64,000 bases of DNA from an uncultured bacterium (GTDB lineage: Bacteria > Bacteroidota > Ignavibacteria > Kapaibacteriales > UBA4661): assembly GCA_937899715.1 (NCBI GenBank), contig CALCNX010000049.1:131720-195719 (forward strand), in the 5' to 3' direction. The notes under the pieces are model-generated. The model searched no databases and had not been told where the DNA came from. It saw only the letters and a list, made by a program, of their open reading frames with translations. How positions within the stretch are numbered: the first letter of the stretch is position 1; the number at the start of each line of letters is the position of its first letter. Position numbers and translations under genes: made by a program. Positions 42,801-53,700 of the stretch are shown here, in pieces.

Positions 42801-44921
42801 TTAGCGACCACGCCGCTCTTGGGGAGTCTGCGGAATAGGACGTTCAATCGTTAGCACCAAAGCCCGCCTCAGAATACGTTCTTGCGGGGTTTCGGGTGCA
42901 ATAAGCTCGGTCGTGGGTTCGATTTGAATTGCTTGCGTGAGCATCATCGGTGCTTGGCGCTTGAGTTCATCGGCGAGGAGTCGTGCATAGCGCTCGGACT
43001 GAGCACTCATAGTTTTATCACCAAAACTATACGGTGCAATACTCAAATTTGTGCTGGAAGCAGATGCTCCTGTCAGTGCTGACGCTATCTCGCGCAAAAG
43101 CGTTTGCTGTTCAGGCATTAGCGTTGGGGTTTCATTACCTTGTGGTATAAGAAATCGATAACGGTCAATAATTTTATCCAGCACCTTTTGTGCACGTTTT
43201 TGTTCTAATGGCAGCCGATAAACGGTCAGAATAAGGTCGCGTTTGCCAGTCCGCCCCAGCGAGTCTGTGCCGGAGACGCGAGCTTGCAATTCATCCGGCA
43301 GTGCCAGCCACGAACTTGGTTCTATGGGAATCGTTGTCGAAAAAGGCAGTGTTATTCCTGCGGTGCGGAAAATCGTGTCTCGCTCACCGGAGCGTCCTTC
43401 AGCCGTCAACGAAAAACTCCACGACCGTAGCAGTATGCGAGGGCGCATATCAAGAGCAAGATCAAGTTTGCGCGGCTTGGCAATCATGTTCACACCTGCA
43501 ATGCGCACAGAAGCGGTAATGCGTGGGTCGTTGCTTGACATTTCCACACATCGCACGGCATCTTCACCAGCAAACATCGTTATTCGCCGCCGAACAGCAT
43601 TGGCATCGGACGCGCCGGGCTTTGCCAGAATACGCCTGCCATCAATGTTCCAGACGCTTTGCAGATATGAGCGTACCGCGTCCACACGCTGCCGTGCAAG
43701 GTCGCTATTGCTGCCTTCGATGGTATTAAGTGTGAGCGTGGCATCATTAAACTCCGCCATACGTTTGCCGACAATGTTCAGTGTTTCGGTGTAAATGATA
43801 AGTGGGTCAGGGCGAAGATTTTGGGGTGAGAAGGTGCTAATCTCATCGTTGGTGTATTGCTTCAGGTCACGGGGAATCGTCCCTGAATTTGCCTCAAAAA
43901 CGAGGCATGGTACGAGCGGGATGACATCAGTCATGGAAAATTCTTCTGCCGTGATGAACGCTGTTTGCGTTGCAATTTTGTATTCGACCGAGGATGTGAG
44001 TTGCGAAATCGGTACGAGACGCGCCACGTACAAATCAAGCCCTCCGCGTGAACCGATGCGGTTCGAGGCGAACACGCCGACATTGCCGGGGAGCATCGCA
44101 AAGTCAGAGTCGTCGTATTCGCTGTTCAGTTCCACCAATGGCACGGGCGGCTGCCATCTGCCTTCGGAGCGCACGGTCAGAAAAATTTCAAAACCGCCTT
44201 TGCCACCGAAACCGTTGGAAGCAAAATACAGTGAATCCTCCGACGCAAAACACGGTGTAATCTCGTCTTCCGATGAGTTGAGCACATCGCTCATATTCAC
44301 GGGCGGTTGCCACGTACCGCTTTCGTCGCGGTTTGCTGTCCAGAGGTCAATTCCCCCACGCCCACCCGAACGGTTCGATGCGAAAACAACACTTTTTCCC
44401 GAAGGCGATAGTGCCGGATGAGCATTGAAACCATCGGTATTCAGGGCATCCACGGGGTCGGGCTTAACAAAAATGGCGCTGTTTTGAGCAGCTTGGAAAA
44501 TGTTGAGAAAGGGACGACGTTGCGTCATGCGAAATGTTGAAAGCAGCGCACTTCCGTCTTTGGCAAAAGTGATATATGCCTGATTGTTGCGAGGTTGGTT
44601 GAGTGAGGTGGTGATGCGCTCCGCAAGGGCAAAGCGTGGACGAGATTCGCCCGTAGTGGCATCGCGTCGTGCATCGTAGCGACTGGTATAGATCTCCGCA
44701 TAACCACTTTGGGCGGAAGTGAAATAGAGTAGTTTTTCCAGAAAGGAGTATGCTGGGGCAAAGTCGTCGGCGGTGGTATTGAGCGCAGCCAGATTCTGAG
44801 GTTCTTCCCATTTACGGCGTTCCTGAGCGCTGAGTTCTTGTACGGAAAATATTCCGCACAAGAACTGCACAGCGAATAGTGCCGCACAACATACCGTACC
44901 ATAGACAAAATCAAGGCGCAT
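42801..44921 (-). CDS. PD40 propeller/OmpA-like outer-membrane-associated protein
   Basis: A 706-residue exported protein (signal peptide ending QELSAQ, about residue 32). Residues about 45-310 hold PD40 repeats (PAYSFLEKLLYFTSAQSGYA, HPALSPSGKSVVFASNRSGG, TPCFASEDSLYFASNGFGG, FAMLPGNVGVFASNRIGSRG). A module homologous to its relatives at 34.4 kb follows: VFEANSGTIPRDLKQY, LNIVGKRMAEF, YLQSVWNIDGRRI. It lacks the ENRRVE end. An Ig-like region and a last OmpA-like helical part (LMPEQQTLLREIASALTG) close it. The OmpA peptidoglycan-binding residues are weak. The gene lies 37 bases before the symporter gene's end. Confidence 0.8.
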   Translation of the reverse strand: MRLDFVYGTVCCAALFAVQFLCGIFSVQELSAQERRKWEEPQNLAALNTTADDFAPAYSFLEKLLYFTSAQSGYAEIYTSRYDARRDATTGESRPRFALAERITTSLNQPRNNQAYITFAKDGSALLSTFRMTQRRPFLNIFQAAQNSAIFVKPDPVDALNTDGFNAHPALSPSGKSVVFASNRSGGRGGIDLWTANRDESGTWQPPVNMSDVLNSSEDEITPCFASEDSLYFASNGFGGKGGFEIFLTVRSEGRWQPPVPLVELNSEYDDSDFAMLPGNVGVFASNRIGSRGGLDLYVARLVPISQLTSSVEYKIATQTAFITAEEFSMTDVIPLVPCLVFEANSGTIPRDLKQYTNDEISTFSPQNLRPDPLIIYTETLNIVGKRMAEFNDATLTLNTIEGSNSDLARQRVDAVRSYLQSVWNIDGRRILAKPGASDANAVRRRITMFAGEDAVRCVEMSSNDPRITASVRIAGVNMIAKPRKLDLALDMRPRILLRSWSFSLTAEGRSGERDTIFRTAGITLPFSTTIPIEPSSWLALPDELQARVSGTDSLGRTGKRDLILTVYRLPLEQKRAQKVLDKIIDRYRFLIPQGNETPTLMPEQQTLLREIASALTGASASSTNLSIAPYSFGDKTMSAQSERYARLLADELKRQAPMMLTQAIQIEPTTELIAPETPQERILRRALVLTIERPIPQTPQERRGR

Positions 44922-44958
44922 AGCCGTTTGGGATACGTCTCATGTGGTAAAGCGGGAA

Positions 44959-46206
44959 TTACGCGGAAACTGGTTCTTCGGCAGGTATCTCTAAGACACC
45001 TTCCCACCGCGCCATGACTGCCGAGGCAAGGCAATTACCAATCAAATTGACGGTCGTCCGCGCCATATCCATGAACGCATCTACGCCGAGAATAATGGCA
45101 ATACCTTCGAGTGGTAAACCAAACTGCACGAGTGTTCCCGACAAAATGACGAGGGAAGCCCGCGCAACGGCTGCCACGCCTTTACTGGTAATCATGAGCG
45201 AGAGCATCATCGTCATTTGCGTTCCGAAGGACAGTTCTACGCCTGCGGCTTGCGCCACAAAGATAGAGGCAACGGCGAGATAGAGCGTCGAGCCATCAAG
45301 ATTAAACGAATAACCCGTAGGGAGTACAAACGAGACAATACGCTGCGGAACACCAAATTTTTCCATGTTCTGCATCGCAAGCGGCAATGCCGCTTCGCTG
45401 GAAGAAGTGGTGAAGGCGATAACTGCCGGTTCTTTTATCGCACGGATAAAGCGCAGAAGTGGGATGCGAGCCACAAGCGCAATAGGAATCAGGACACCCA
45501 GAATAAATACGGCAAGCGCACCATAGAGCGTCAGAACGAGCTTGCCAAGATTCCAGAGTACGCCGAGTCCGCTTTGCCCGACAACATAACCAATCGCTGC
45601 GCCAATGCCGATGGGTGCATAATTCATGATGATACCGGTGAACTTGAACATCGTTTGGGATAAGCCTTCGCAGAAGTTCAGAACCGTTTCTTTTGCTGGA
45701 CCGGGCTTTACTTGTGTGAGCGCAATGGCAAAAATGACGGCGAAAAAGACGACTTGAAGCACCTCGTTATGCGCAGCTGCCTCGAAGAAACTCTGCGGAA
45801 TCATATGTTCCAGCACACCGCTGAAGGTTACTTGCGAGGATTTGGAGGCGAATTCTTTGGCTTCGTTCACCGAACCCGTGAGTGCAATTCCGACCCCGGG
45901 CTGCACCAGATGTGCGGCTCCAAGCCCAACGAATAGTGCAATCGTTGTGGCAAGCTCAAAATAGAGAAACGAGCGCCATGCCAAGCGCCCTATGCGCCGT
46001 ACGTCGTCGCCATGTCCGGCAATTCCAACCACCAGTGTTCCGAAAATCATCGGCGCGACGATGGATTTAATCATGCGTAGAAAAATTGTCGAGAGGATTT
46101 TCAGATTGGACGCTGCTTCCGGGAAGTTTGCACCAAAAGCAATTCCGGCAATGAGTGCAACGAAAATCCATTGTACCAGTGAAATACGGCGAATAAAACT
46201 CCACAT
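44959..46206 (-). CDS. Dicarboxylate/amino acid:cation symporter
   Basis: A 415-residue SLC1-type (DctA/GltP) transporter with eight helices and two re-entrant loops. Seen are the Ser-rich loop of hairpin 1 (AFTTSSSEAALPLAMQ), helix 7 NMDGT-like motif (PTGYSFNLDGSTLYL), hairpin 2 (KGVAAVARASLVILSGTL) and the helix 8 substrate site (GVDAFMDMARTTVNLIGN). It imports glutamate/aspartate or C4-dicarboxylates with Na+ or H+. Asp-MARTTVN suggests dicarboxylate amino acids are possible. The start at 46206 begins the first helix. An upstream ATG adds 26 non-homologous residues. Confidence 0.93.
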   Translation of the reverse strand: MWSFIRRISLVQWIFVALIAGIAFGANFPEAASNLKILSTIFLRMIKSIVAPMIFGTLVVGIAGHGDDVRRIGRLAWRSFLYFELATTIALFVGLGAAHLVQPGVGIALTGSVNEAKEFASKSSQVTFSGVLEHMIPQSFFEAAAHNEVLQVVFFAVIFAIALTQVKPGPAKETVLNFCEGLSQTMFKFTGIIMNYAPIGIGAAIGYVVGQSGLGVLWNLGKLVLTLYGALAVFILGVLIPIALVARIPLLRFIRAIKEPAVIAFTTSSSEAALPLAMQNMEKFGVPQRIVSFVLPTGYSFNLDGSTLYLAVASIFVAQAAGVELSFGTQMTMMLSLMITSKGVAAVARASLVILSGTLVQFGLPLEGIAIILGVDAFMDMARTTVNLIGNCLASAVMARWEGVLEIPAEEPVSA

Positions 46207-46455
46207 AGAAAAAGTCCTGAACAAGAACAGTGTGGGAAAGGAAAGAGAGTTGATGCGCTTCGCGGATATGCTTGCAGGGCGCATTATATTGAGGGCGAAA
46301 GATACGGCATTTTCGGCGTTTTTTGCAAATTATTCTTCACTCTTCGTGAAATTCCTGTGCGAAATTCCTGTACATAATTCCGCCGTAATTTCCGTATTTT
46401 GAGAGCATGAAAACAGATATTCTAAATTCTACCAACATTTTTGCCATCAATTCCG

Positions 46456-47478
46456 ATGAATATTGCCGTACTGATGGGCGGGATTTCCGCCGAGCGAAAC
46501 GTTTCTTTTGCCAGTGGAAAAGCTGTCGCCGAAGCCTTACAATCACGTGGACATCGCGTCATTGCTCTTGACCCCGCGCTGGGTGCAAATGGCGTAATTG
46601 ACCTTGCTACCTTCCAAGCCGATGCCGGACGCGAGCCGACAGCACAAGAGCTTGCAGCATTTTCGCCAAAAAGTTTGCTGGACTGTGCCCATTCACCACA
46701 CCTGAAGGATGTGGATATTGTCTTTCTGGCGCTGCATGGCAAATATGGCGAAGACGGTTATATTCAGGCGTTGCTGGATATGCAGGGGATTCGGTACACC
46801 GGAAGCACAATGCTTTCCAGCACACTTGCCATGAGCAAACTCATGTCCAAGCGCATTTTTCAAAGTGCCGGCATACCAACACCGCTATTTCTAGCGCTTT
46901 CCAGCAAAAATATTCTTGAGAACGGTGCCGATTACGACCTTGTGGATGAACTCCGTGCCGAACTTGGTGACGGGCTTGTCATCAAGCCCGATAGCGAGGG
47001 TTCGACTGTCGGGATAACGATTGTACCGAACGGCAATGTTGATGAAATCAAGCGCGGCATCGAATTGGCGGCAACGCTGGGCGATATTATTCTTGTTGAG
47101 CAGTTCATAGAAGGACGGGAACTGACTGTGGCAGTGTTGGGTGATGAAGCATTGCCGATTATCGAAATCCGCACCGATACAGGCTTCTACGACTATGCTC
47201 ACAAATACACCAAAGGTCGCACCGAGTATATTTGCCCCGCAGACGTTCCGCCAGATGTGGAGGATTTTGTCTCGCAGCTCGCCCTCTCTGCCCACGAAGC
47301 GCTCGGTTGCAGGGCGTACAGCCGTGTGGATTTTCGCTTGAATGATGAATTTCAGGCATTGTGCCTTGAAGTCAATACGCTGCCGGGCATGACGGGAACA
47401 AGCCTCGTGCCGAAGTCTGCCGCTGCCGCCGGAATTGAATTTGGCGAATTGTGCGAAAAAATTATTGCGCTGTCGTGA
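46456..47478 (+). CDS. ddl: D-alanine--D-alanine ligase
   Basis: A 340-residue ATP-grasp enzyme joining two D-alanines for peptidoglycan. It has the N-terminal motif VLMGGISAERNVSFASG, an ATP-grasp core with LVIKPDSEGSTVGITIV, FIEGRELTVAVLGDEALP and the metal-site tail CLEVNTLPGMTGTSLVPKSA. The ATG at 46456 starts directly at the conserved strand. A TTG at 46441 is upstream without a ribosome site. Its stop codon overlaps the GTG of the next gene, a histidine kinase, in the sequence GTGA. A TATTTTG box at 46395-46401 could be the promoter. Confidence 0.95.
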   Translation: MNIAVLMGGISAERNVSFASGKAVAEALQSRGHRVIALDPALGANGVIDLATFQADAGREPTAQELAAFSPKSLLDCAHSPHLKDVDIVFLALHGKYGEDGYIQALLDMQGIRYTGSTMLSSTLAMSKLMSKRIFQSAGIPTPLFLALSSKNILENGADYDLVDELRAELGDGLVIKPDSEGSTVGITIVPNGNVDEIKRGIELAATLGDIILVEQFIEGRELTVAVLGDEALPIIEIRTDTGFYDYAHKYTKGRTEYICPADVPPDVEDFVSQLALSAHEALGCRAYSRVDFRLNDEFQALCLEVNTLPGMTGTSLVPKSAAAAGIEFGELCEKIIALS

Positions 47479-50400
47479 AGCGGAAGTACGCTGCCGTCGT
47501 GAGGATGCCGCTCGCTATTCTCTTGTTCTGTTTTGCTATGCTTTCGTTTGTGCAGATTGCGGCACAAGATTTTCAGCGACTTGCTGCTCATGCTGAAGCA
47601 CCGCAAAGCGCCATTACTGCTATTCTGCAAGACAAGCGAGGCTTTCTCTGGTTTGCTGACGAAAATGGTCTCCACCGTTACGACGGGCGGAACTTTGTTG
47701 CGTACCGCATCAATGCTGAAAAAAGCAGCCTTGAGAATGCCGTGAGTGCTTTGGCGGAAGATTCAAGCGGCACACTCTGGCTGGCGCTTGGCGAGAAATT
47801 ATGCCGCTTTGACCGCCGGAGCGAACGGATTATTCTTCATTCATCTGATACATCGGGCACAGCAGCAAAAGAATCCATCACGGCAATCATTGCCGATAAG
47901 CAAGGTGGATTATGGCTTGCACGCGAGTCTGCACTGGAATATCATTCCGTTCGCTCTTCCCGTGCCGTTCAAACATTTGCTCATCCCCAAAGCCGCATCA
48001 ATACGCTTGCTCTTAGCGCAAACGGTACGCTCTGGATTGGCACAGCACAAGGATTAGAGCAATTCAACAAAGCCACAGGCAGCTTTGTGTCTATATCCCT
48101 CAGAAGCGCTACAAAACCTAGCACCAAGACCACAGACGATGATGATTCAACGCCCGACGTTTCCGTGCTTTCGATTGGCACGGATGGTACGTTTGTCGAA
48201 ACAATGTTGGTCGGTAGTGCTTCCGGCAAGCTCTGGCGCGTTACGCAGGGGAAAAATGCGATAGAAGTTTTGAGTGGCGAGCATCGTGTTCTGGCGGCAA
48301 CGCGCGAGTCCGGCGGGCAAACGTGGTGCGCTACTGCAGGTGGCGGTTTGTTCGCTGCGAGTGCTGATTCTCTGCCAATGCGTCCTTTTCTTCATCACTT
48401 CGGCGGCGGGCGCTTTTTTACTTGCATTTTCGAGGATAAGCAAGGCATAATTTGGCTTGGTGCAACGGACGGTTCTATTTACAAACTTGACCGCGCCCTT
48501 CGCAAGTTCGCACCCTTCAAGCCTTCTATTGCGGCGCTGCCGGACGGAAAGAGTTTTCTGACACTTTGCATATATGAGGATTCCGAACGCGCGGTCTGGC
48601 TCGGCACTGAGAGTGGTCTTCTTCGCTACACTCCGCACAATGGTGCGTGGCAGATTTTTCGTCACGACAAAAATGATAAAAATAGCCTTTCCAGCGACAA
48701 TATCTCGTGTCTCTTTGAAGACAGTGAGGGAACTCTGTGGATAGGCACGACGGCGGGCGGACTAAACACATTTGACCGTAAAACGCGGCGCTTCCGCGCT
48801 TTTCGTCATCATTCCAAGGATTCGACCACGCTTGGAAGCGACAATATCTCGTGCATCTATGAGGACGGGCGTAAACGCTTGTGGATAGGAACATGGATAA
48901 ACGGACTCAATCTCTTTGACCGCAGTACACAAACGTTTACGCAATATCGCTCGAACCCGCAGAAAATCTCAACCTTGAGCAGCAATAGCATTAGTTGTAT
49001 CGCCGAAGACCGCGCACTGGCGGACGGCACACTATGGATAGGAACATACGAAGATGGATTGAATGCTTTTCACCCGACCATTCAGGCATTCACGCGGCAC
49101 TTGCACGACCCCGCGAATGTTCGTTCGCTCAGTAGTAATGCGGTCTCCAGCATTGCCGAGCTTTCCGACGGGACACTCTGGATTACCACCGATGCGGGCT
49201 TGGATAAATTCGACCGCCGTAGTCAAGTTTTCACGCGCTATGGCGTACAGCAGGGGTTGCCGAATGAGGTTTTATCGGCTGTGGTGGGCGACAAGCGTGG
49301 AAATTTGTGGATAATGAGCGCGGGAGCGATTACCAAATTTACACCAAATACTGCCAAAGCACATACCTACGACGCAAGCGACGGCTTGGGGAAAATCGCC
49401 ATGAAGAACGACGCAGAACCGGAGCAATTCAGTTCGCGGGCATATTTCACGGCACGCGACGGAGCAATTTATTTCGGTACGGCATCAGGTTTTGTGCGAT
49501 TTCATCCTGACTCTGTGCGTGATAACTCCTACATCCCGCCTGTGGTGATAACGGTGCTGAAAAAATTCAATGCCGTTGCCACGCTGCCTGTTGCTATTGC
49601 GGAGGCAGATACCATCGAACTTTCGTACACGGATAATTTTATTTCCTTTGAATTTGCGGCACTCAATTTTTCGGCATCCGAAAAAAATCGCTATAAATAC
49701 AAACTGGACAACTTCGACAACGCATGGATTGATGCAGGCTTCAAGAACGAAGCAGTTTATACTAATCTGGACGGCGGAGAATACACTTTCCGCGTCATTG
49801 CTTCCAACAACGACGGGCTTTGGAATGAGCACGGGCGCTCTCTGACGGTGATTGTCCGCCCACCGTTTTGGCGGACGCGCTGGTTTTATGCCCTCGCTGC
49901 ACTCTTTGTGATAAGCAGCACGTGGGGCGGCTTTCGCTGGCGTGTGCGGCGGCTCAGAGCGCGAACCGAAGAACTGAAGCGGCTTGTGGAGGAGCGCACA
50001 GCGCAATTAACAGCCTCGCTCCAAGACGTAGCCACCGAAAAACAGCGCACCGAAAATCACGCCCGCGAGGTTGAGCGCTTGAACGAGGTGCTGAACGCCC
50101 ACAATGCGGAACTTGCCGCACAGACACGCACCGCGCAGCTTGAAATGCTTCGCTACCAACTCAATCCGCATTTTCTTTTCAATGCGCTTATTTCCATTGC
50201 CGACCTTGTGCAGGAGGACGCAAAGCAGGCGGTTCGTGCGCTCCGAACGCTCATGGCGTATCTGCGCTATGCCCTGCAGCCCGCAGGACTGCCCACCGTG
50301 CCGCTTTCGGAGGAAGTGAAAGCAGTGCAAAGTTATCTGGAAATTGAAAAAGTGCGCTTTGAAGAACGTTTACAAATGAGTATTGATACTACGCCCGAAG

Positions 50401-50717
50401 CCGATGCGTACTACGTTCCGGGTTTTATGCTTCAGCCACTTGTGGAAAACGCCGTCAAGTACGGTATGCGTACAAGCCTGATGCCGCTTGCGATTGCGAT
50501 TACGGCAGGGGTAAACGCAGAAGGCGCACTGCACCTTGAGGTAAGCAACACCGGTTCACTCATAATCCCCGAGCACACCACCAAGCCCGAAGGCACGGGC
50601 ACGGGACTACGCAATATCCGCGAGCGTCTTCAGGTCTTGTTTCCGGGGCGGCATGAAATTTCCCTTTTAGAAGAAAACGGAAAAGTGTATGTTCGTATTG
50701 TTCTCCGTCCGACGTAA
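47475..50717 (+). CDS. Reg_prop propeller/Y_Y_Y/LytS-type sensor histidine kinase
   Basis: A 1080-residue sensor. Signal peptide or first helix (PLAILLFCFAMLSFVQIAAQ), then about a dozen two-component-regulator propeller units (AILQDKRGFLWFADENGLHR, CLFEDSEGTLWIGTTAGGLN, CIYEDGRKRLWIGTWINGLN). A Y_Y_Y domain (YKYKLDNFDNAWIDAGFKNE), one membrane helix (WFYALAALFVISSTWGGFRW), a coiled coil and a His_kinase domain with QLNPHFLFNALISIADLVQ and PLVENAVKYG complete it. It lacks the receiver and AraC domains of hybrid relatives, so it must use a separate regulator. Start GTG 47475 overlaps the ddl stop, coupling it to cell-wall synthesis. Other GTG/ATG starts at 47451, 47499 and 47505 are possible. 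Confidence 0.88.
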   Translation: MKRKYAAVVRMPLAILLFCFAMLSFVQIAAQDFQRLAAHAEAPQSAITAILQDKRGFLWFADENGLHRYDGRNFVAYRINAEKSSLENAVSALAEDSSGTLWLALGEKLCRFDRRSERIILHSSDTSGTAAKESITAIIADKQGGLWLARESALEYHSVRSSRAVQTFAHPQSRINTLALSANGTLWIGTAQGLEQFNKATGSFVSISLRSATKPSTKTTDDDDSTPDVSVLSIGTDGTFVETMLVGSASGKLWRVTQGKNAIEVLSGEHRVLAATRESGGQTWCATAGGGLFAASADSLPMRPFLHHFGGGRFFTCIFEDKQGIIWLGATDGSIYKLDRALRKFAPFKPSIAALPDGKSFLTLCIYEDSERAVWLGTESGLLRYTPHNGAWQIFRHDKNDKNSLSSDNISCLFEDSEGTLWIGTTAGGLNTFDRKTRRFRAFRHHSKDSTTLGSDNISCIYEDGRKRLWIGTWINGLNLFDRSTQTFTQYRSNPQKISTLSSNSISCIAEDRALADGTLWIGTYEDGLNAFHPTIQAFTRHLHDPANVRSLSSNAVSSIAELSDGTLWITTDAGLDKFDRRSQVFTRYGVQQGLPNEVLSAVVGDKRGNLWIMSAGAITKFTPNTAKAHTYDASDGLGKIAMKNDAEPEQFSSRAYFTARDGAIYFGTASGFVRFHPDSVRDNSYIPPVVITVLKKFNAVATLPVAIAEADTIELSYTDNFISFEFAALNFSASEKNRYKYKLDNFDNAWIDAGFKNEAVYTNLDGGEYTFRVIASNNDGLWNEHGRSLTVIVRPPFWRTRWFYALAALFVISSTWGGFRWRVRRLRARTEELKRLVEERTAQLTASLQDVATEKQRTENHAREVERLNEVLNAHNAELAAQTRTAQLEMLRYQLNPHFLFNALISIADLVQEDAKQAVRALRTLMAYLRYALQPAGLPTVPLSEEVKAVQSYLEIEKVRFEERLQMSIDTTPEADAYYVPGFMLQPLVENAVKYGMRTSLMPLAIAITAGVNAEGALHLEVSNTGSLIIPEHTTKPEGTGTGLRNIRERLQVLFPGRHEISLLEENGKVYVRIVLRPT

Positions 50718-50797
50718 TCACTTCTTGTGAAAATGCCATCGGTCAACGAAATTATCATTTGTCCTCACTTGTACCGTGAATTGAAGGGTCAATCGCA

Positions 50798-53700
50798 ATG
50801 CAGATATTATGCCGTTGTGCCGCTCTCTATCTTGTTGTTTTCTCATTCGGGCTATCCGCGCTTCATGCGCAAACCACGTTTTACAGCCGCCAAAACGGCA
50901 ACTGGAGCGCCCTTACGTCGTGGTCAACCGTTTCCCATTCGGGCGCTGCTGCGGCTTCTCTGCCAACGGCTGCCGATATTGTGTTTATTGGAGCCGGGCA
51001 CACGCTGACGCTGAACCAGAGCGCTACGGTCGGTATGCTGAATGTTACCCTCGGCACATTGCAATACGACAACGTTGCAGCACGAGACCTGACTGTGAGC
51101 GGGGACTTGCGTATTGATGCGGGTGGGACGTTCACAGTGAATCAAGTAGGCGCAGGATTGCCCAATAATTTACTTTTGCAAGGCAATGTCGTCTGCAATG
51201 GCACGTGGACAATGCGTCCAAACCTTGCCTCCGACAATTTCCGGGCAACGGTTGTTTTTCTTACGCCTGCATTGCAAACTATCACAGGAACACCGCTCCA
51301 AATCTCACTCTACCGTGTCTTGCTCAATAAAGCCTCCCGTACAGGTGTGGTAGATTGTGCCGTGAGCCTCAGCATGGGCGACAATGCGGCAACGCTTGAA
51401 AATATCGATTATTCCACACCAACCTTTGGCGTAAACGGCGGCACGTGGCGACAAAGCGCAGGAACAATCAGTTTTGGTACGGCGGGGCAGCGAATTGAAG
51501 TGGCGGGAGCGTTGCACATCGTGGGTACGGCAACGATGCTCTTTGGGCAGACTGGTGCCGGAGCGACCCTCACCGTGGACGGCGGTGAACTCCTCTTCAA
51601 TACAAGTGGTGCAGACAGTCGCATCGGGCTAACGGCAGGTAATTCCCTTCTGTACACCGGGAGCGTTGACCGAAGCACAATCATCCTTCAACAAGGAACG
51701 GTACTTGTGTCGGGGCGCTTTGCACGGAATAATGCGGGTAATATCGTGTCGTATCAGCAATCGGGCGGAACGCTGATAGTGGGCGCTGCGGGCAGTCCCA
51801 ATATCGCATCACGAGGTGTGTTTGAGGTAGTGAACGCTGCGTCGGCGTTTTCCATGTCCGGTGGCACCATCATTCTACGCAATGCAAATGCCTCTGCCTC
51901 AATGACGCGCCCCGCCGATTTTTTTCTTGGGCTTGGTGCAAATGTGGGCATTTCCGGCGGAACAATCCAATTCGCCGATGCAAGCAGCTTTGCGAATCAG
52001 CGTTTCGATTGGAATACGCCGACTTCGCTTCTGTGGTCGAATGTCGTGATTGGAAGCCCTTCGGCGCGTTTGTTCCCTTTTGATGCCTTGCAGAACCTCC
52101 GCCTGAGCGGAAACCTCACGGCAAACGGAACCTTCGACGGCACACAAACCCGTGCAGGGGCAGCCGTTAATTCTACTTTGACACTGCAAGGCGCTAACGC
52201 TGCCAACCAGACACTATCAGGCTCCGGGGCAATTATCGCACAGAACCTCACCCTGAACCGCCAAGGCGCAGGAAGTGGCGTAGCACTTGCCTCGCTGACA
52301 ATCACCGTGCGCGGTGTGCTGGACTTGCAGGAGGCAACAAACGCGGCTCCCCAAACGCTGGAACTTGGCGCAAATGCTGACCTCACGCTCACAAATACCG
52401 CCGTAAGCGCTGTTGCTGATGCCGACGAAACGCGCTCGGTGCGCACAAGCGCAAGCGGCGGACGGCTGATTCGTGCGCTCGCGGGCGCAGGCGACTATCT
52501 TTTTCCTGTTAGCTCATCAGGAAGCAGTCTGAATACGGCGTTTACTTATACGCCGCTCACGGTGCGGGCTTCAGGTGCTTCCGGTCAGTTCGGTGTGCGT
52601 GTGTCTGCCGGCTCAAGCACGACGCAAACAGGTGCTCACCGACAAACACCGCTCACGGCAAGCAGTTATGCACGGCGTGTCTGGTCGTGCGTGAGCGCGG
52701 GCGCAGGTGGCACGGCGCAAATTATCCCTTCGCTCGCGAGCAGTTTTTCCGATTTTGCTGGAAGCCTTGCCGTTCTGAGGCTTGCACGGTATCGCCCCGA
52801 TGAAAACACAAGTGGCAGTGCATGGCTCTACTCAGACACCGCAACGGCACAAGCTGCAAGCGAGTGGAGTGGCGATTGGGTGCTGATGGAGGGACCGAAC
52901 CGCCTGTTCTTTAGTCGGGCGAGCGGTGTGTGGACGGATGCAGGCACATGGTCGTTTGCGTCGCACACGGGCGCTGCCGTTCCTGTCGGTATCTTTCCGT
53001 CGCGCTTGACCGATTCGGTCGTTGTGGGCGGCGGAGTGAGCGGAAACGGAAACCATGTTGTTACGCTGGCGGCTTCGGCAGTAGCAGGAGCGCTTACGCT
53101 TGGCACGGGAATTGCAAACACAGGAACACTGGAAGTTCAGCAAGAAGCCTCGCTTGGCGGACGGTTATTTTGGCTTAATGACCGCTCTACGCTGAGAATC
53201 GGCGCAAAGAGCGGCATCGAAGCGCTGCCCTTGCAAGAAGGCTCGGTGCGCTCTACGCAGGAACGGCGTTTTTCCCAAAATGCTGTGTATGAGTACGTCG
53301 GCACAAGCGAGCAAAACTTTGGTTCGGCGTTGCCCGCAAGCGTGTATGCGCTGACGGTGAACAAGCCCGTCGGTGCATCGCTCACGGCAACGCGGAATTG
53401 CGGCATTTGGCAGAATCTCACGCTCCGAAGCGGTACGCTGGACGCGCAGGGCTTTACGCTGTGGAACACAACATCAGCCAATACATCCGCAACGACGTTC
53501 ACGCTGGATTCAGCGGCGACGCTGCGCATCGGTGGAAGTAATGGCTTTGCCGATGCCACAAGCGGCACGGTGCGTGGCTTTGGCGCGTACACGCTGCATG
53601 AGCGCAGCGTGGTGGAATTTTACGGTACAAACCAAGCCATTGAGCCAATTCCAACGGGTAGTTTCTACGGTAATATAAGTATCCGCAGCGTAGGCATAAA

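Noticed and set aside
42801..46206. A single operon of OmpA protein and symporter
   Set aside because: They are 37 bases apart on the same strand and may be co-transcribed, but no functional link or shared motif supports a system.
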